Assembly (NCBI GenBank): GCA_030529845.1
Contig: JAUMWB010000001.1
Coordinates: 310,001 to 374,000 of the forward strand
From: Rothia sp. (in: high G+C Gram-positive bacteria)
Lineage (GTDB): Bacteria; Actinomycetota; Actinomycetes; Actinomycetales; Micrococcaceae
Direction: 5' to 3'
DNA: 64,000 bases
Of the stretch, positions 46,763-54,757 are shown piece by piece. A model generated the notes under the pieces. That model ran no database searches and had not been told where the DNA came from. It saw nothing but the letters and a program-made list of their open reading frames with translations. Position numbers and translations under genes: made by a program. Position 1 is the stretch's first letter. Each line of letters begins with the position of its first letter.

Positions 46763-48513
46763 GAACGAAGTTCCTCCTCAGAGAGCTGGGACAGGGCAAT
46801 ATCCTGGTACACCTCGTTGCTGGCCAAGAGTTCCTCGTGAGTACCGGAACCGACAAGGCGGCCCTTATCAAGCACCAGAATCTTATCGGCCTCCCGTACC
46901 GTACCGATACGCTGGGCCACCACTACAATGGTCGCCCCCTTGGCGGAGTTCTTGAGCTGACTGCGGATATCCCGCTCAGTCTTATAATCCAGGGCCGAGA
47001 AGGAATCATCAAAAATCATGATTTCCCCGCCCCGGGCAAAGGCCCGAGCCATGGACAGGCGCTGCCGCTGACCACCAGAGAAATTCTTACCGTTCTGGGC
47101 AACCACCGAGGCATAGCCGTCCTCCTTCTTGCCCACGAACTCAGCTGCCGCAGCTGCATGAGCTGCCGCCACCACGTCCTCGGCGGTCACCGGGTGCAGG
47201 CCCTCACCCAGGGCAAGGTTAGAGGCCACCGAGCCAGAAAAAAGCACACTCTTTTGAGGCACATAGGCCAGACGGGCCCGCAGATCCTTCTGGTTCCAGT
47301 CGCGCACATCAACACCGTCTACCAGTACCGCGCCCTCGCGCACATCGGCAAACCGCGGAATCAGATTCACCAGAGTCGACTTACCCGAGCCGGTTGAACC
47401 AATAATAGCCACCGTCTCACCCGGGGCCGCCCTAAAGGAAATCGAATGCAGGGCATCGCCGTCAGCCTCGGGGTAACGGAAGCTGACATTCCTAAACTCC
47501 AGGGAACCTGCTGGGGCAGCACCTGTGCTGACCCCGCCGTCCACAATCGCCGCCTGAGTTGTCAGAACCTCACGGATACGGCGCCAGGCAACCAGCGCTC
47601 GCGGGCTCATCACAAAGATAACGGTCATCATCATGAAGCTGGTAACAACCTGCAGGGCGTAGGTAGAGAAAACCACCATCTGCCCAAAGAGGGTGACGCG
47701 CTCGGTCAGGTCGGCTGTACCGTTAATCAGCACAGCACCCAGCACATAGATGGAGAGCGACAGGCCGGTCATAATGGCAGTCAGCAGGGGCATGATGAAG
47801 GCCATGGTGGAGTTGACGAAGAGGGTGGTGTTACGCAGGTCGGTATTGACCTCCTCAAACCGCTCCTCGTGGAAGGCACCGGTGGTGTAAGCCCGAATTA
47901 CCCGCAGGCCGGTCAGGTGCTCACGGGTGACCCGGTTGAGGCGGTCGGTGATTTTCTGCATGCGCATCATGCGGGGGATAGCTAGACCCATCGCCACCCC
48001 CAGAACCAGCAGGGTAGCGAGGACGGCGATACCTGTAGGAATGGTCCAGGTCAGCGATTGGGTAGCGATCTTGGAGCTGGCCCACACCGCCATGATGGGG
48101 GCCTTAACGCTCATCTGTAGGCCCATCACCACAAACATCTGCACCTGGGTGACATCGTTGGTGGAGCGGGTAATCAGGCTGTCGGTGCCAATCTGGTTGA
48201 CCTCAGCGCTAGAGAGGTCAAAGGTCTTGTTGTACACCCCGGCCCGCAGGCGTCGGGCAAGGGTAGTGCCGAAAATAGCGGTACAGAAGCCGGTGATGAT
48301 GGCACAGACCATGGAGGCCAGCGCTGCCGCCAGCATAAGGGTTCCGTCTGAGACGACGTCCCTGAGCTCTGACCCGGGGGTCGAAATGGTGAGGGTGATG
48401 TTCTCCATGTACTCGGGAACCTTGAGGTCAAGGTAGACCTGAGCGACGATAGATAACACTGCAATCAGGGCGAGTAACCATTCTCGCCGGTGAATGAAGC
48501 GGGTGATGTTCAT
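46759..48513 (-). CDS. ABC exporter half-transporter (first gene)
   Basis: Fused permease-ATPase half-transporter of 584 residues, translated first. Six membrane segments occupy about residues 13-300; the coupling region includes VNQIGTDSLITRSTNDVTQV. ATPase motifs are Walker [15 protein letters not shown], signature NFSGGQRQRLSMARA, and Walker B IMIFDDSFSALDYKTE, in which the usual catalytic Glu after the Walker B Asp is replaced by Asp-Ser. A degenerate site in one partner is typical of asymmetric heterodimeric exporters such as BmrCD. Together with the downstream gene it should form one exporter. Confidence 0.9.
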   Translation of the reverse strand: MNITRFIHRREWLLALIAVLSIVAQVYLDLKVPEYMENITLTISTPGSELRDVVSDGTLMLAAALASMVCAIITGFCTAIFGTTLARRLRAGVYNKTFDLSSAEVNQIGTDSLITRSTNDVTQVQMFVVMGLQMSVKAPIMAVWASSKIATQSLTWTIPTGIAVLATLLVLGVAMGLAIPRMMRMQKITDRLNRVTREHLTGLRVIRAYTTGAFHEERFEEVNTDLRNTTLFVNSTMAFIMPLLTAIMTGLSLSIYVLGAVLINGTADLTERVTLFGQMVVFSTYALQVVTSFMMMTVIFVMSPRALVAWRRIREVLTTQAAIVDGGVSTGAAPAGSLEFRNVSFRYPEADGDALHSISFRAAPGETVAIIGSTGSGKSTLVNLIPRFADVREGAVLVDGVDVRDWNQKDLRARLAYVPQKSVLFSGSVASNLALGEGLHPVTAEDVVAAAHAAAAAEFVGKKEDGYASVVAQNGKNFSGGQRQRLSMARAFARGGEIMIFDDSFSALDYKTERDIRSQLKNSAKGATIVVVAQRIGTVREADKILVLDKGRLVGSGTHEELLASNEVYQDIALSQLSEEELRS

Positions 48514-48544
48514 AGAATCCTAGGGCGTTTTTATCAAAAGAAAA

Positions 48545-48564
48545 AAGGTGCATCTCTGCACCTT
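48545..48564 (-). terminator. Terminator of the Abi-like gene
   Basis: AAGGTGCA (48545-48552) pairs with TGCACCTT (48557-48564). On the minus strand the stem is followed by a T-rich run. It stops transcription before the ABC exporter genes. Confidence 0.85.
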
Positions 48565-48575
48565 CGTCCTTTCTA

Positions 48576-49253
48576 TTATGCCCTAGATAGAGCGGCTAGA
48601 TGTTGGTGAAACCGGTAACGTTGAGATGAGAAAGCTGGCCTCTTCCAAACTTTTACCCAATCTCCTGTGGCCTCAGAACGATACGAAATTAAGTTCAGCA
48701 TGACGGCTAAATCTTCACTAAGGTCCCGGGTGAAAACGGGTTCGTGGTGTGCGATCCGGTTTCGAAGTTTTCGTATTCTTTCGATACTTTCACGAATCTC
48801 TAACCGAAGAAGTCGGGGGGAACGCGTAGGGCTGTGTGGCATTGCCGATGCAAGATAGGGGAGCCAAAGACGGTTATCGTGGCGCTGCGTAAAAAGTTGC
48901 TGCCAGAACACAAGCTTGAGCTCGGCAATCACTTTGCCTGTTGTTGTGTGATTTGACCTAGTACGTCTTAGGTCTTGGCTCTGTCTGTGCGGTAGCGATT
49001 GTACAAAGCCCAGTGACCAGGGCCATCTTTCGCCGTATACGGTGGTAAGAACCTCATCTGCAACGTTGCGGATTGATATTTCAGCAAAATGGGCCGGCAG
49101 TATGAGTGCTGCTGAGACTTTTGCGTTCCATGCATAAAGCCCAGTGACATCTGAAAATCCGAGCTGATCATAGGCGAGCTGGTAGGTCTCAAGGCGTGGT
49201 GCGCTGAGTACCTTTGTAAGCTCGTCAATGCTTAAATTGGTTGCTTCTGGCAT
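48576..49253 (-). CDS. Abi-like protein with a HEPN RNase motif
   Basis: A 225-residue protein of the Abi_2/AbiD type. The sequence has GLYAWNAKVSAALILPAHFA near residue 38, a WPWSLGFVQSLP segment and the C-terminal KLRNRIAHHEPVF near residue 162, whose R-x4-H pattern marks the HEPN ribonuclease fold. Such proteins are associated with abortive infection, where phage infection triggers RNA cleavage and growth arrest. No antitoxin lies beside it. Its position 8 kb from an orphan MNT gene and close to a type I RM locus suggests a defence cluster, but a functional link is inference. Confidence 0.82.
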   Translation of the reverse strand: MPEATNLSIDELTKVLSAPRLETYQLAYDQLGFSDVTGLYAWNAKVSAALILPAHFAEISIRNVADEVLTTVYGERWPWSLGFVQSLPHRQSQDLRRTRSNHTTTGKVIAELKLVFWQQLFTQRHDNRLWLPYLASAMPHSPTRSPRLLRLEIRESIERIRKLRNRIAHHEPVFTRDLSEDLAVMLNLISYRSEATGDWVKVWKRPAFSSQRYRFHQHLAALSRA

Positions 49254-49340
49254 GGTTCTAGTATAAAATTGGTCTCACGAAGCTAGAGGATTTAGTTGGA
49301 AGTAGTTTAGCTTTCTCCCCCTTTAGCATAAGATAATTAC

Positions 49341-49368
49341 GAAGAGGAGCCAGGTTTGGCTCCTCTTC
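49341..49368. terminator. Hairpin terminator between the biotin importer and the Abi-like gene
   Basis: A perfect 12-bp stem, GAAGAGGAGCCA (49341-49352) and TGGCTCCTCTTC (49357-49368), with a 4-base loop. A strong T-run follows on the plus strand; on the minus strand, where the importer genes end, the following sequence is only moderately T-rich. Confidence 0.75.
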
Positions 49369-49391
49369 TTTTTATACACAGTAAATTATCT

Positions 49392-50006
49392 TTATCGGTC
49401 AAGGCCCCGGGCGGCCAGGGCGTCACCGGTTTCCTGGGCGTAGGCTACCGTGGCGATGATCAGGGGGATAAAGAGGCGGAATGGGGCCACCTTGATTCCG
49501 CGAGCTGCCACAGCTGCCTGAATGAGGTTCCAGCTGTCCATAATCACCGGGATTGAGCGAACCATTAGTGCCAGGGCCAGGCCCACCCGTTCAGGGGAGC
49601 CTCCTACCCACTTGAGAGGGGCACACAGCCAGATGAAGCCGTCGATAAGTACCGGCAGGGGGGTTGACCAGAGCAAGACCCTTGAAGCAGCAATCATGGT
49701 GAGCAGGGTCAGAATGACGTCGGCTCCGGCTGTGATTTTCTTGCTGACTAGATAGTAGGCCGTCAGGATCAGAAGCAACCAGAAGAGCGATAGTAGTGCC
49801 TGCCCCCAGGACCGCCAGGGAATCTCGGCCAGGGTTCCCAGGGCCAGCACGAGGGTGAGGGCTGCCAGTCCAAAACCCCAGTGGGAGGTCGCAGCGAGGT
49901 AGAGACCTAGCAGCAGTATGAAGCTGCCCTTAGTCCACAGGGGGGCCCTGTGCACCGGGGTGTTGAGGGGCTGATAGGTGCCAAAGAGCTGGTTGGCTAG
50001 GTTCAT
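49392..50006 (-). CDS. bioN: ECF transporter transmembrane protein (BioN/EcfT type)
   Basis: Transmembrane coupling subunit of an energy-coupling-factor importer. The 204-residue protein has about five hydrophobic segments and the ATPase-contacting motif AAVAARGIK near residue 167, followed by a second Ala-Arg-Gly at the C-terminus (LAARGLD). The gene order bioY-bioM-bioN with stop-start overlaps (4 bases here) makes it specific to biotin uptake. It is the last gene of that operon. Confidence 0.88.
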   Translation of the reverse strand: MNLANQLFGTYQPLNTPVHRAPLWTKGSFILLLGLYLAATSHWGFGLAALTLVLALGTLAEIPWRSWGQALLSLFWLLLILTAYYLVSKKITAGADVILTLLTMIAASRVLLWSTPLPVLIDGFIWLCAPLKWVGGSPERVGLALALMVRSIPVIMDSWNLIQAAVAARGIKVAPFRLFIPLIIATVAYAQETGDALAARGLDR

Positions 50007-50812
50007 GCCCCGCTCCCGTTAGGACGCCCGGGGGCAGCGGGGTCGGGCAGGGCGGGGAAGTCGGTGGCACACCAGTGGCGGTAGTCTTTCAAAACCTCAT
50101 TGGCTGGTCCTTGGGCTAGGAGATGGCCACTGTGAATGACGATAGCCTCATCGCAGGTGGCGGCTAGGTCAAGGTCGTGGGTGGAAATGACCTGCTGCTG
50201 GGGCAGGTTGTCGAGCAGATCGATAAATCTCAACCTATTCTTAAGGTCTAGTAAAGTTGTAGGTTCATCTAATAGTAGAACCTTAGGGTCAACAGCGAGT
50301 ACGGCGGCTAGGGCCGTCAGCTGTTTCTCGCCCCCGGAGAGGTTATAAACAGAGTCAAATGCTCGGTGCTCAACTCCGCGCTCCGCCAGGGCGGCCAAAG
50401 CTGCTGCGCGGCGGGCGTCCTTACCCTTAATGTGCTGGAGGGAGAGCTCAACATCCTCAAGGCCCGTGGGCATGACCAGCTGGGCACCGGGGTCTGAAAA
50501 GAGCATTCCTACTCGTGAGCGCACCGCGGTTAAGTTCTCACTGACGCTCACCCCGTGAACGCTTACCTGGCCTGAGGTCAGGGTGGAGAGCCCGTTGAAA
50601 AGCCGCAAGAAAGTAGATTTGCCCGAGCCGTTGAGCCCCAACACCGCGGTGCGCGGGGCAGAAAGCTCCACTGTAATTCCGTGCAGGAGGGTGCGTTCAC
50701 TGGTGCCGGTATCGACGGTGACGGTAGCTGAGCGGGCGGCAAGCAGCCCGTCGTCCGTAAATGTGGCCGACGGGCTTGGGGTGCTTGCACGAGAAGAGCG
50801 AGAAAAAAACAC
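50003..50812 (-). CDS. bioM: ECF transporter ATP-binding protein (BioM/EcfA type)
   Basis: ATPase subunit of the biotin importer. It has Walker A VLGLNGSGKSTFLRL near residue 60, the Q-loop RVGMLFSDPGAQLV, signature YNLSGGEKQLTALAAVLA, Walker B VLLLDEPTTLLDLK and the switch His in VISTHDLDLA. The open frame runs back into bioY, but the GTG at 50812, 14 bases after the bioY stop, gives 269 residues and a normal ATPase. There is a single ATPase subunit, as in BioMNY systems. Confidence 0.88.
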   Translation of the reverse strand: MFFSRSSRASTPSPSATFTDDGLLAARSATVTVDTGTSERTLLHGITVELSAPRTAVLGLNGSGKSTFLRLFNGLSTLTSGQVSVHGVSVSENLTAVRSRVGMLFSDPGAQLVMPTGLEDVELSLQHIKGKDARRAAALAALAERGVEHRAFDSVYNLSGGEKQLTALAAVLAVDPKVLLLDEPTTLLDLKNRLRFIDLLDNLPQQQVISTHDLDLAATCDEAIVIHSGHLLAQGPANEVLKDYRHWCATDFPALPDPAAPGRPNGSGA

Positions 50813-50826
50813 AGGCTCTATGCTAC

Positions 50827-51429
50827 CTAGCGGTGAGATAAGGCTGGGAAGGCCCGGTGGACGGCTAGGGCAACGATGACTGCTACTAGGCACTTCATTA
50901 GGTCGCCAGGAACATAAATGAGGGCGGCAGTAACAGCGGCACCCAGTTCTAGTTGGGCGTTGATCATCATGCCGGCAACACCGAAGACCTGAATGAGAGC
51001 AAAACCTGCCAGTACGGCTACAACAAAAGCACCAAAGAGACCGGCCCCGCTCAGGCGGCGGCGCAGGGCGGCGTAGGCAAGGCTGCCGGTGAGAAGAGCG
51101 CCAGGGATGAAGCCCAGCAGGTAGCCAAAGGAGGGTGAAGCAATGGTGCCGAAGCCACCCTTACCCCCAGAGAAAACCGGCAGACCAATCAGACCAGCAA
51201 GGAGGTAGAGGGTAACGGCTAGGGTGGTGCGGGTGCCACCCAGGGTCAGGGCTGCAATGTAAATCGCTAGGGTCTGGAGGGTGATGGGGACGGCTGCCGG
51301 GCCAACCGGGATGGCGGGAAGTAGGGCGCACACGGCAATGAAGGCTGCAAAAACAGCGATGAGAGCCAGGTCGCGGCCAGGGTTGGCGGTGGGGCGCGCT
51401 GGGCGGGGAGAAGTCTGTGAAGATGTCAT
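50827..51429 (-). CDS. bioY: Biotin-binding ECF substrate subunit BioY
   Basis: Substrate-binding membrane subunit for biotin uptake. The 200-residue protein has six hydrophobic segments and the BioY signature VPITLQTLAIYIAALTLGG near residue 49, LYLLAGLIGLPVFSGGKGG near residue 77 and SFGYLLGFIPGALL. The ATG at 51429 is preferred over earlier starts because the -10 box lies 7 bases before it. It is the first gene of a bioY-bioM-bioN operon whose promoter carries a palindromic operator. Confidence 0.93.
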   Translation of the reverse strand: MTSSQTSPRPARPTANPGRDLALIAVFAAFIAVCALLPAIPVGPAAVPITLQTLAIYIAALTLGGTRTTLAVTLYLLAGLIGLPVFSGGKGGFGTIASPSFGYLLGFIPGALLTGSLAYAALRRRLSGAGLFGAFVVAVLAGFALIQVFGVAGMMINAQLELGAAVTAALIYVPGDLMKCLVAVIVALAVHRAFPALSHR

Positions 51430-51436
51430 GCCCATT

Positions 51437-51473
51437 ACTATAAACAGGTTTTGAACACTGTTCAAAACCTGTT
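51437..51473 (-). promoter_or_regulatory. bioY promoter with 31-bp palindromic operator (BioQ-type box)
   Basis: On the minus strand: -35 TTGAAC (51460-51465), 17-base spacer, -10 TATAGT (51437-51442), 7 bases, then ATG. A palindrome with 15-base perfect arms, AACAGGTTTTGAACA and its complement, around one central base covers 51443-51473 and overlaps the -35 and the whole spacer. Its core TGAAC-N3-GTTCA resembles the TGAAC-N3-GTTAC-type site reported for the TetR-family biotin regulator BioQ in corynebacteria. No bioQ gene is in the window. Confidence 0.85.
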
Positions 51474-51616
51474 CTTCACACTACTCGTACTTTCGCTTTC
51501 TGCCCATGTGCCCAGCGCCCGCCTATAGCCTGCCAGAGCGGTCACATCGACCCGGTACGCACCGGGCGGTAAGATAGAGCTGGCCATCCACCCCTTACCT
51601 TAGGAGCAGTAGACCC

Positions 51617-53215
51617 GTGCTGTCAGTCAACAACCTCGAACTGCGAGCTGGCGCTCGCCTGCTCATGGAGGACGTCACCTTCCGCATTGATAAGGGAGAT
51701 AAGGTAGGGCTGGTCGGCCGAAACGGCGCCGGTAAAACCACCATGACCAAGGTGCTGGCCGGACTCACCCTGCCGGCAGACGGCACCGTCACCCGCGGCG
51801 GCACCATCGGTTACCTGCCCCAGGACCCCAAGGTGGATGATATGACTCAGCTGGCCAAGGACCGAATCTTCTCGGCCCGCGGCCTGGACGGGGTAGCCCG
51901 CAAAATGCGCCAAGCTCAAGAAATGATGGCCAGTGAAGACCCTGCAGAGCACGCCAAGGGCATGCGCCGCTATGACCGCTTAGAGGCTGAGTTTATTGCC
52001 GGTGGCGGTTATGCCGCTGAGTCCGAGGCGGCAACCATCACCGCCAACCTCGACTTGCCCGAACGCGTCCTTAACCAGCCCCTCTCCACCCTCTCAGGTG
52101 GTCAGCGCCGCCGTGTTGAACTGGCCCGTATTCTCTTTGCCAATGCAGACACCATGCTGCTTGATGAGCCCACCAACCACCTGGACGCCGATTCGGTGGT
52201 CTGGCTGCGCGAGTTTTTGAAGAACTACCAGGGTGGCATCCTGGTCATCTCCCACGACGTGGAACTCATGGAACTGGTGGTCAATAAGGTCTTCTACCTG
52301 GATGCCAACCGCTGCGTCATCGACATCTACAACATGGGCTGGAAGAACTACCTGCTCCAGCGGGAGCAGGATGAGGCCCGCCGCAAGCGCGAGCGCGCCA
52401 ATGCTCAGAAGAAGGCCTCAGCTCTGATGGAGCAGGCGAATAAAATGCGGGCTAAGGCCACCAAGGCGGTTGCGGCTCAGCAGATGATTAAGCGAGCCGA
52501 GAAGCTCATGCGCGGCCTGGAAGAAGAGCGCCAGGTCGATAGGGTAGCGGCCATCCGATTCCCCGACCCTGCCCCCTGCGGTAAGACCCCCCTCTCTGCC
52601 ACCGGGCTTTCTAAGAGCTACGGCTCTCTGGAGATCTTTACCGATGTTGATTTGGCTATCGACCGCGGCTCGCGCGTGGTGGTGCTGGGCTTTAACGGTG
52701 CCGGTAAAACCACCCTGCTGCGCATGCTGGCTAAGAGCACCCAACCCGATGCCGGGGAAGTCATCTACGGCCACGGTGCTAAGGTGGGCTACTTTGCCCA
52801 GGAACACGAAATCCTGGATTATGACCGCACCGTCTTTGAAAACATGAAGTCGGCAGCCCCTGATTTGGATGACACCCGGGTGCGCACCATCCTGGGTTCC
52901 TTCCTTTTCTCGGGTGACGATGTTGATAAGCCCGCCGGGGTGCTCTCTGGTGGTGAGAAAACCCGCCTGTCTCTGGCGACCCTGGTGGCCTCGTCCGCTA
53001 ATGTGCTGCTGCTTGATGAGCCGACCAACAACCTTGACCCGGCCTCCCGCGAAGAAATCCTGAATGCCCTGAAGAACTATCAGGGGGCTATTGTGATGGT
53101 CTCCCACGATGAGGGTGCGGTTGAGGCGCTGGATCCCGAGCGTGTGCTACTGCTCCCCGATGCGGTGGAAGACCTGTGGGGCAAGGAGTACCAGGACCTC
53201 ATCTCCCTGGCCTAA
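51617..53215 (+). CDS. ABC-F family ATPase
   Basis: Cytosolic protein with two ABC ATPase domains and no membrane part. ABC-F proteins act on the ribosome, either in general translation or in antibiotic protection. The 532-residue protein has Walker A motifs LVGRNGAGKTTMTKV and VLGFNGAGKTTLLRM, signatures LSGGQRRRVELARI and LSGGEKTRLSLATL, Walker B segments MLLDEPTNHLDADS and LLLDEPTNNLDPAS, and a charged interdomain linker (QKKASALMEQANKMRAKATK, about residues 265-310). The GTG start follows TAGGAG. It resembles Rv1473 of M. tuberculosis, which also lies in the suf/fabG part of the chromosome. Resistance function is not established. Confidence 0.9.
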   Translation: MLSVNNLELRAGARLLMEDVTFRIDKGDKVGLVGRNGAGKTTMTKVLAGLTLPADGTVTRGGTIGYLPQDPKVDDMTQLAKDRIFSARGLDGVARKMRQAQEMMASEDPAEHAKGMRRYDRLEAEFIAGGGYAAESEAATITANLDLPERVLNQPLSTLSGGQRRRVELARILFANADTMLLDEPTNHLDADSVVWLREFLKNYQGGILVISHDVELMELVVNKVFYLDANRCVIDIYNMGWKNYLLQREQDEARRKRERANAQKKASALMEQANKMRAKATKAVAAQQMIKRAEKLMRGLEEERQVDRVAAIRFPDPAPCGKTPLSATGLSKSYGSLEIFTDVDLAIDRGSRVVVLGFNGAGKTTLLRMLAKSTQPDAGEVIYGHGAKVGYFAQEHEILDYDRTVFENMKSAAPDLDDTRVRTILGSFLFSGDDVDKPAGVLSGGEKTRLSLATLVASSANVLLLDEPTNNLDPASREEILNALKNYQGAIVMVSHDEGAVEALDPERVLLLPDAVEDLWGKEYQDLISLA

Positions 53216-53235
53216 AGTACGGTGAGCGGACGGAC

Positions 53236-53279
53236 GCCTGCCCCGCCCGGTTCTTCCCGGGCGGGGCAGGCTCATTTTT
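53236..53279 (+). terminator. Terminator after the ABC-F gene
   Basis: A perfect 15-bp stem, GCCTGCCCCGCCCGG (53236-53250) and CCGGGCGGGGCAGGC (53257-53271), then a T-run at 53275-53279. GGACGC immediately precedes it. Confidence 0.93.
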
Positions 53280-53580
53280 GGCCCCTATTTTGGTTCGTAC
53301 AAATAGGCTTGTGTGTCTGTTTCTTACGCTCCTTGACTGTTGGGGCTACCACACTCATCGCTCAAGGCATGTGTGTTTGGTGGGTTTTCTCGGCTGAAAC
53401 AAAGGTCACGAAATGATAACAGACTTGTTTCCCTGGCGCCCGGGGAATCAACCGGCGTAGAGTAAATACCAGCTTCGGAAGCCAATCTTCCCCAGCTGAA
53501 CCTCAAGAACACCGCCTCACCGATGAGGCGGCACACAAATCCAACACCGACGTTGGGCCGAACCTTGAAAGGATGATTCA
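53280..53580 (+). other. Structured upstream region of a small ORF
   Basis: About 300 bases between the ABC-F terminator and the 26-codon ORF. Short complementary stretches include CCGCCTCACCGATGAGGCGG (a stem-loop at about 53513-53532), and TCGG-containing pairs around 53470-53490. It probably holds a promoter and a leader RNA. No known riboswitch class could be matched with confidence. Confidence 0.45.
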
Positions 53581-53661
53581 ATGCTGGAATCACACGACGT
53601 ACGTTACCCTGAAATCGCTGAAGAAGGCGTAGAGGTCGACGTTTTCTGGACCGAAGACTAA
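53581..53661 (+). CDS. Small acidic 26-residue ORF
   Basis: A 26-codon ORF encoding a peptide that begins MLESHDVRYPEIAEEG and ends VEVDVFWTED, with net negative charge. Evidence for translation: AAAGGA lies 7 bases before the ATG, and the ORF has its own downstream terminator and a structured leader. It has no Cys, so it is not an obvious thiol-bridged peptide. No peptide-modifying enzyme or transporter is next to it. It could be a regulatory leader peptide, a small acidic protein, or a chance ORF in a small RNA gene. Not recognised as any known family. Confidence 0.5.
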   Translation: MLESHDVRYPEIAEEGVEVDVFWTED

Positions 53662-53753
53662 GAACGCCTCGCCCACGCGGCGCATAAGTATATTGTTTTC
53701 CTTCCACCTACACATCCATGAGTGACTACATAGACGTGAAAAACGGGTGAAGT

Positions 53754-53787
53754 AAGGGGCCCGGCACCTGATGGCGCCGGGCCCCTT
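53754..53787 (+). terminator. Terminator after the small ORF
   Basis: A perfect 12-bp stem, AAGGGGCCCGGC (53754-53765) and GCCGGGCCCCTT (53776-53787), followed by a moderately T-rich stretch. It may also serve the minus-strand gene that ends at 53820. Confidence 0.85.
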
Positions 53788-53819
53788 GCTGTTCTTTGAG
53801 TGCCTCAGCGGTCAATCAC

Positions 53820-54551
53820 CTAGGCGCCGGTGAAGAAACTACTGACTAGCTGGGCAGGGTAGTTGCCCACAAAGCCGAGAAAGGCTAGGGAATAGGCTCC
53901 GATGTAGACGGTGAGGGCGGCGGTGAGAAAGTTCTCGCGGGCCGAACCAGCATCCCCCAGAATTGGCAGGGCTATATACCCGCTCTTGCGCCAGAGCTTG
54001 CTAGCTACCACCGGTTTAAGAGTGGCAGGCCAGAAGGGGTTAACTCCGCGGGTGGTCAGGGCATCACCTACGATATGGGCGGCCGCCCCGGTAAGAACAG
54101 CCCAGGGCATCAGGGCCAGCGAGTCGGTATAGATGGTTCCGGCAATAACCGCCAGCGCCCCCAGCCACCCACCTGGTGCCTTAAAAGTACGCAGGGCCAG
54201 GCCACCGGCAAAACCGGCAAGCGCCAGGGCAAGCACCGGAATACCAGCGTAGGTAAGCCGGTCAGCAAAATAAGCCAGGGCCCAAAAAGCTGCCAGTCCC
54301 ACCAGGGAGTGGGTACCCTTACGGTGACCACCTGATAGTCGCCCGACGATCAGTGCAACCCACTTGCTCACCGGAGGAATCGAGTGGGCGATGGTGCCGT
54401 TGTGGTGGTCGATATCGGGCAGCATACCGGCGCCGGCTGCCGCCAGGGTGGTGACGGCCAATGTGGTTGGGTCCTCAATGCCTAACACTCCAGCTTCGTT
54501 GAGGGCGAGCCAGGCTGCTGCTGCGCTAATGGAGTGGGAGTAGCCCATCAT
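53820..54551 (-). CDS. Membrane-bound metal-dependent hydrolase (YdjM/DUF457 family)
   Basis: Integral membrane protein of 243 residues with the DUF457 pattern: an N-terminal MGYSHSISAAAAWLAL, then GAGMLPDIDHHNGTIAHSIP near residue 41, GGHRKGTHSLVGLAAFWALA near residue 74 and AAHIVGDALTTRGVNPFWP near residue 158. The conserved Asp-His and His clusters are likely metal ligands. The YdjM member in E. coli is SOS-regulated but the reaction is unknown. Two ATGs are possible (54551 and 54548), both downstream of AAGGA. It is divergent from the purine-salvage genes. Confidence 0.85.
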   Translation of the reverse strand: MMGYSHSISAAAAWLALNEAGVLGIEDPTTLAVTTLAAAGAGMLPDIDHHNGTIAHSIPPVSKWVALIVGRLSGGHRKGTHSLVGLAAFWALAYFADRLTYAGIPVLALALAGFAGGLALRTFKAPGGWLGALAVIAGTIYTDSLALMPWAVLTGAAAHIVGDALTTRGVNPFWPATLKPVVASKLWRKSGYIALPILGDAGSARENFLTAALTVYIGAYSLAFLGFVGNYPAQLVSSFFTGA

Positions 54552-54625
54552 GGTGTTGTAATCCTTACGAGTAATCCTCTGGACATGAAAGCACCACTTT
54601 AACACAGTTTCGAATATTTGTTCTA

Positions 54626-54757
54626 AAAGATGATTGGCGGCAGCTCCACCTACCCACCGCCCTGCAGATGGTTCTTTCCTCCGGAATCTCCACCGGAACC
54701 CTGGTAGCCCTGCTGCTCAATATCATCCTGGTAGACCGAAAGAAGAAAACCTCATGA
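54626..54757 (+). pseudogene. C-terminal remnant of a xanthine/uracil permease
   Basis: The frame ending at TGA 54755-54757 encodes KDDWRQLHLPTALQMVLSSG followed by ISTGTLVALLLNIILVDRKK, which matches the last helix and tail of NCS2 purine permeases. About 40 residues are left of an expected 400-450. There is no upstream permease sequence: the next bases belong to the promoter region of the divergent YdjM gene. The stop overlaps the xpt start as ATGA, so xpt was probably the second gene of a permease-xpt operon. Confidence 0.75.

Noticed and set aside
53430-53570. Possible c-di-AMP (ydaO-type) riboswitch in the leader of the small ORF
   Set aside because: Some short motifs (GGGGAATC, AGCTGAACCTC) are reminiscent, but their order and the paired regions do not fit the ydaO fold.
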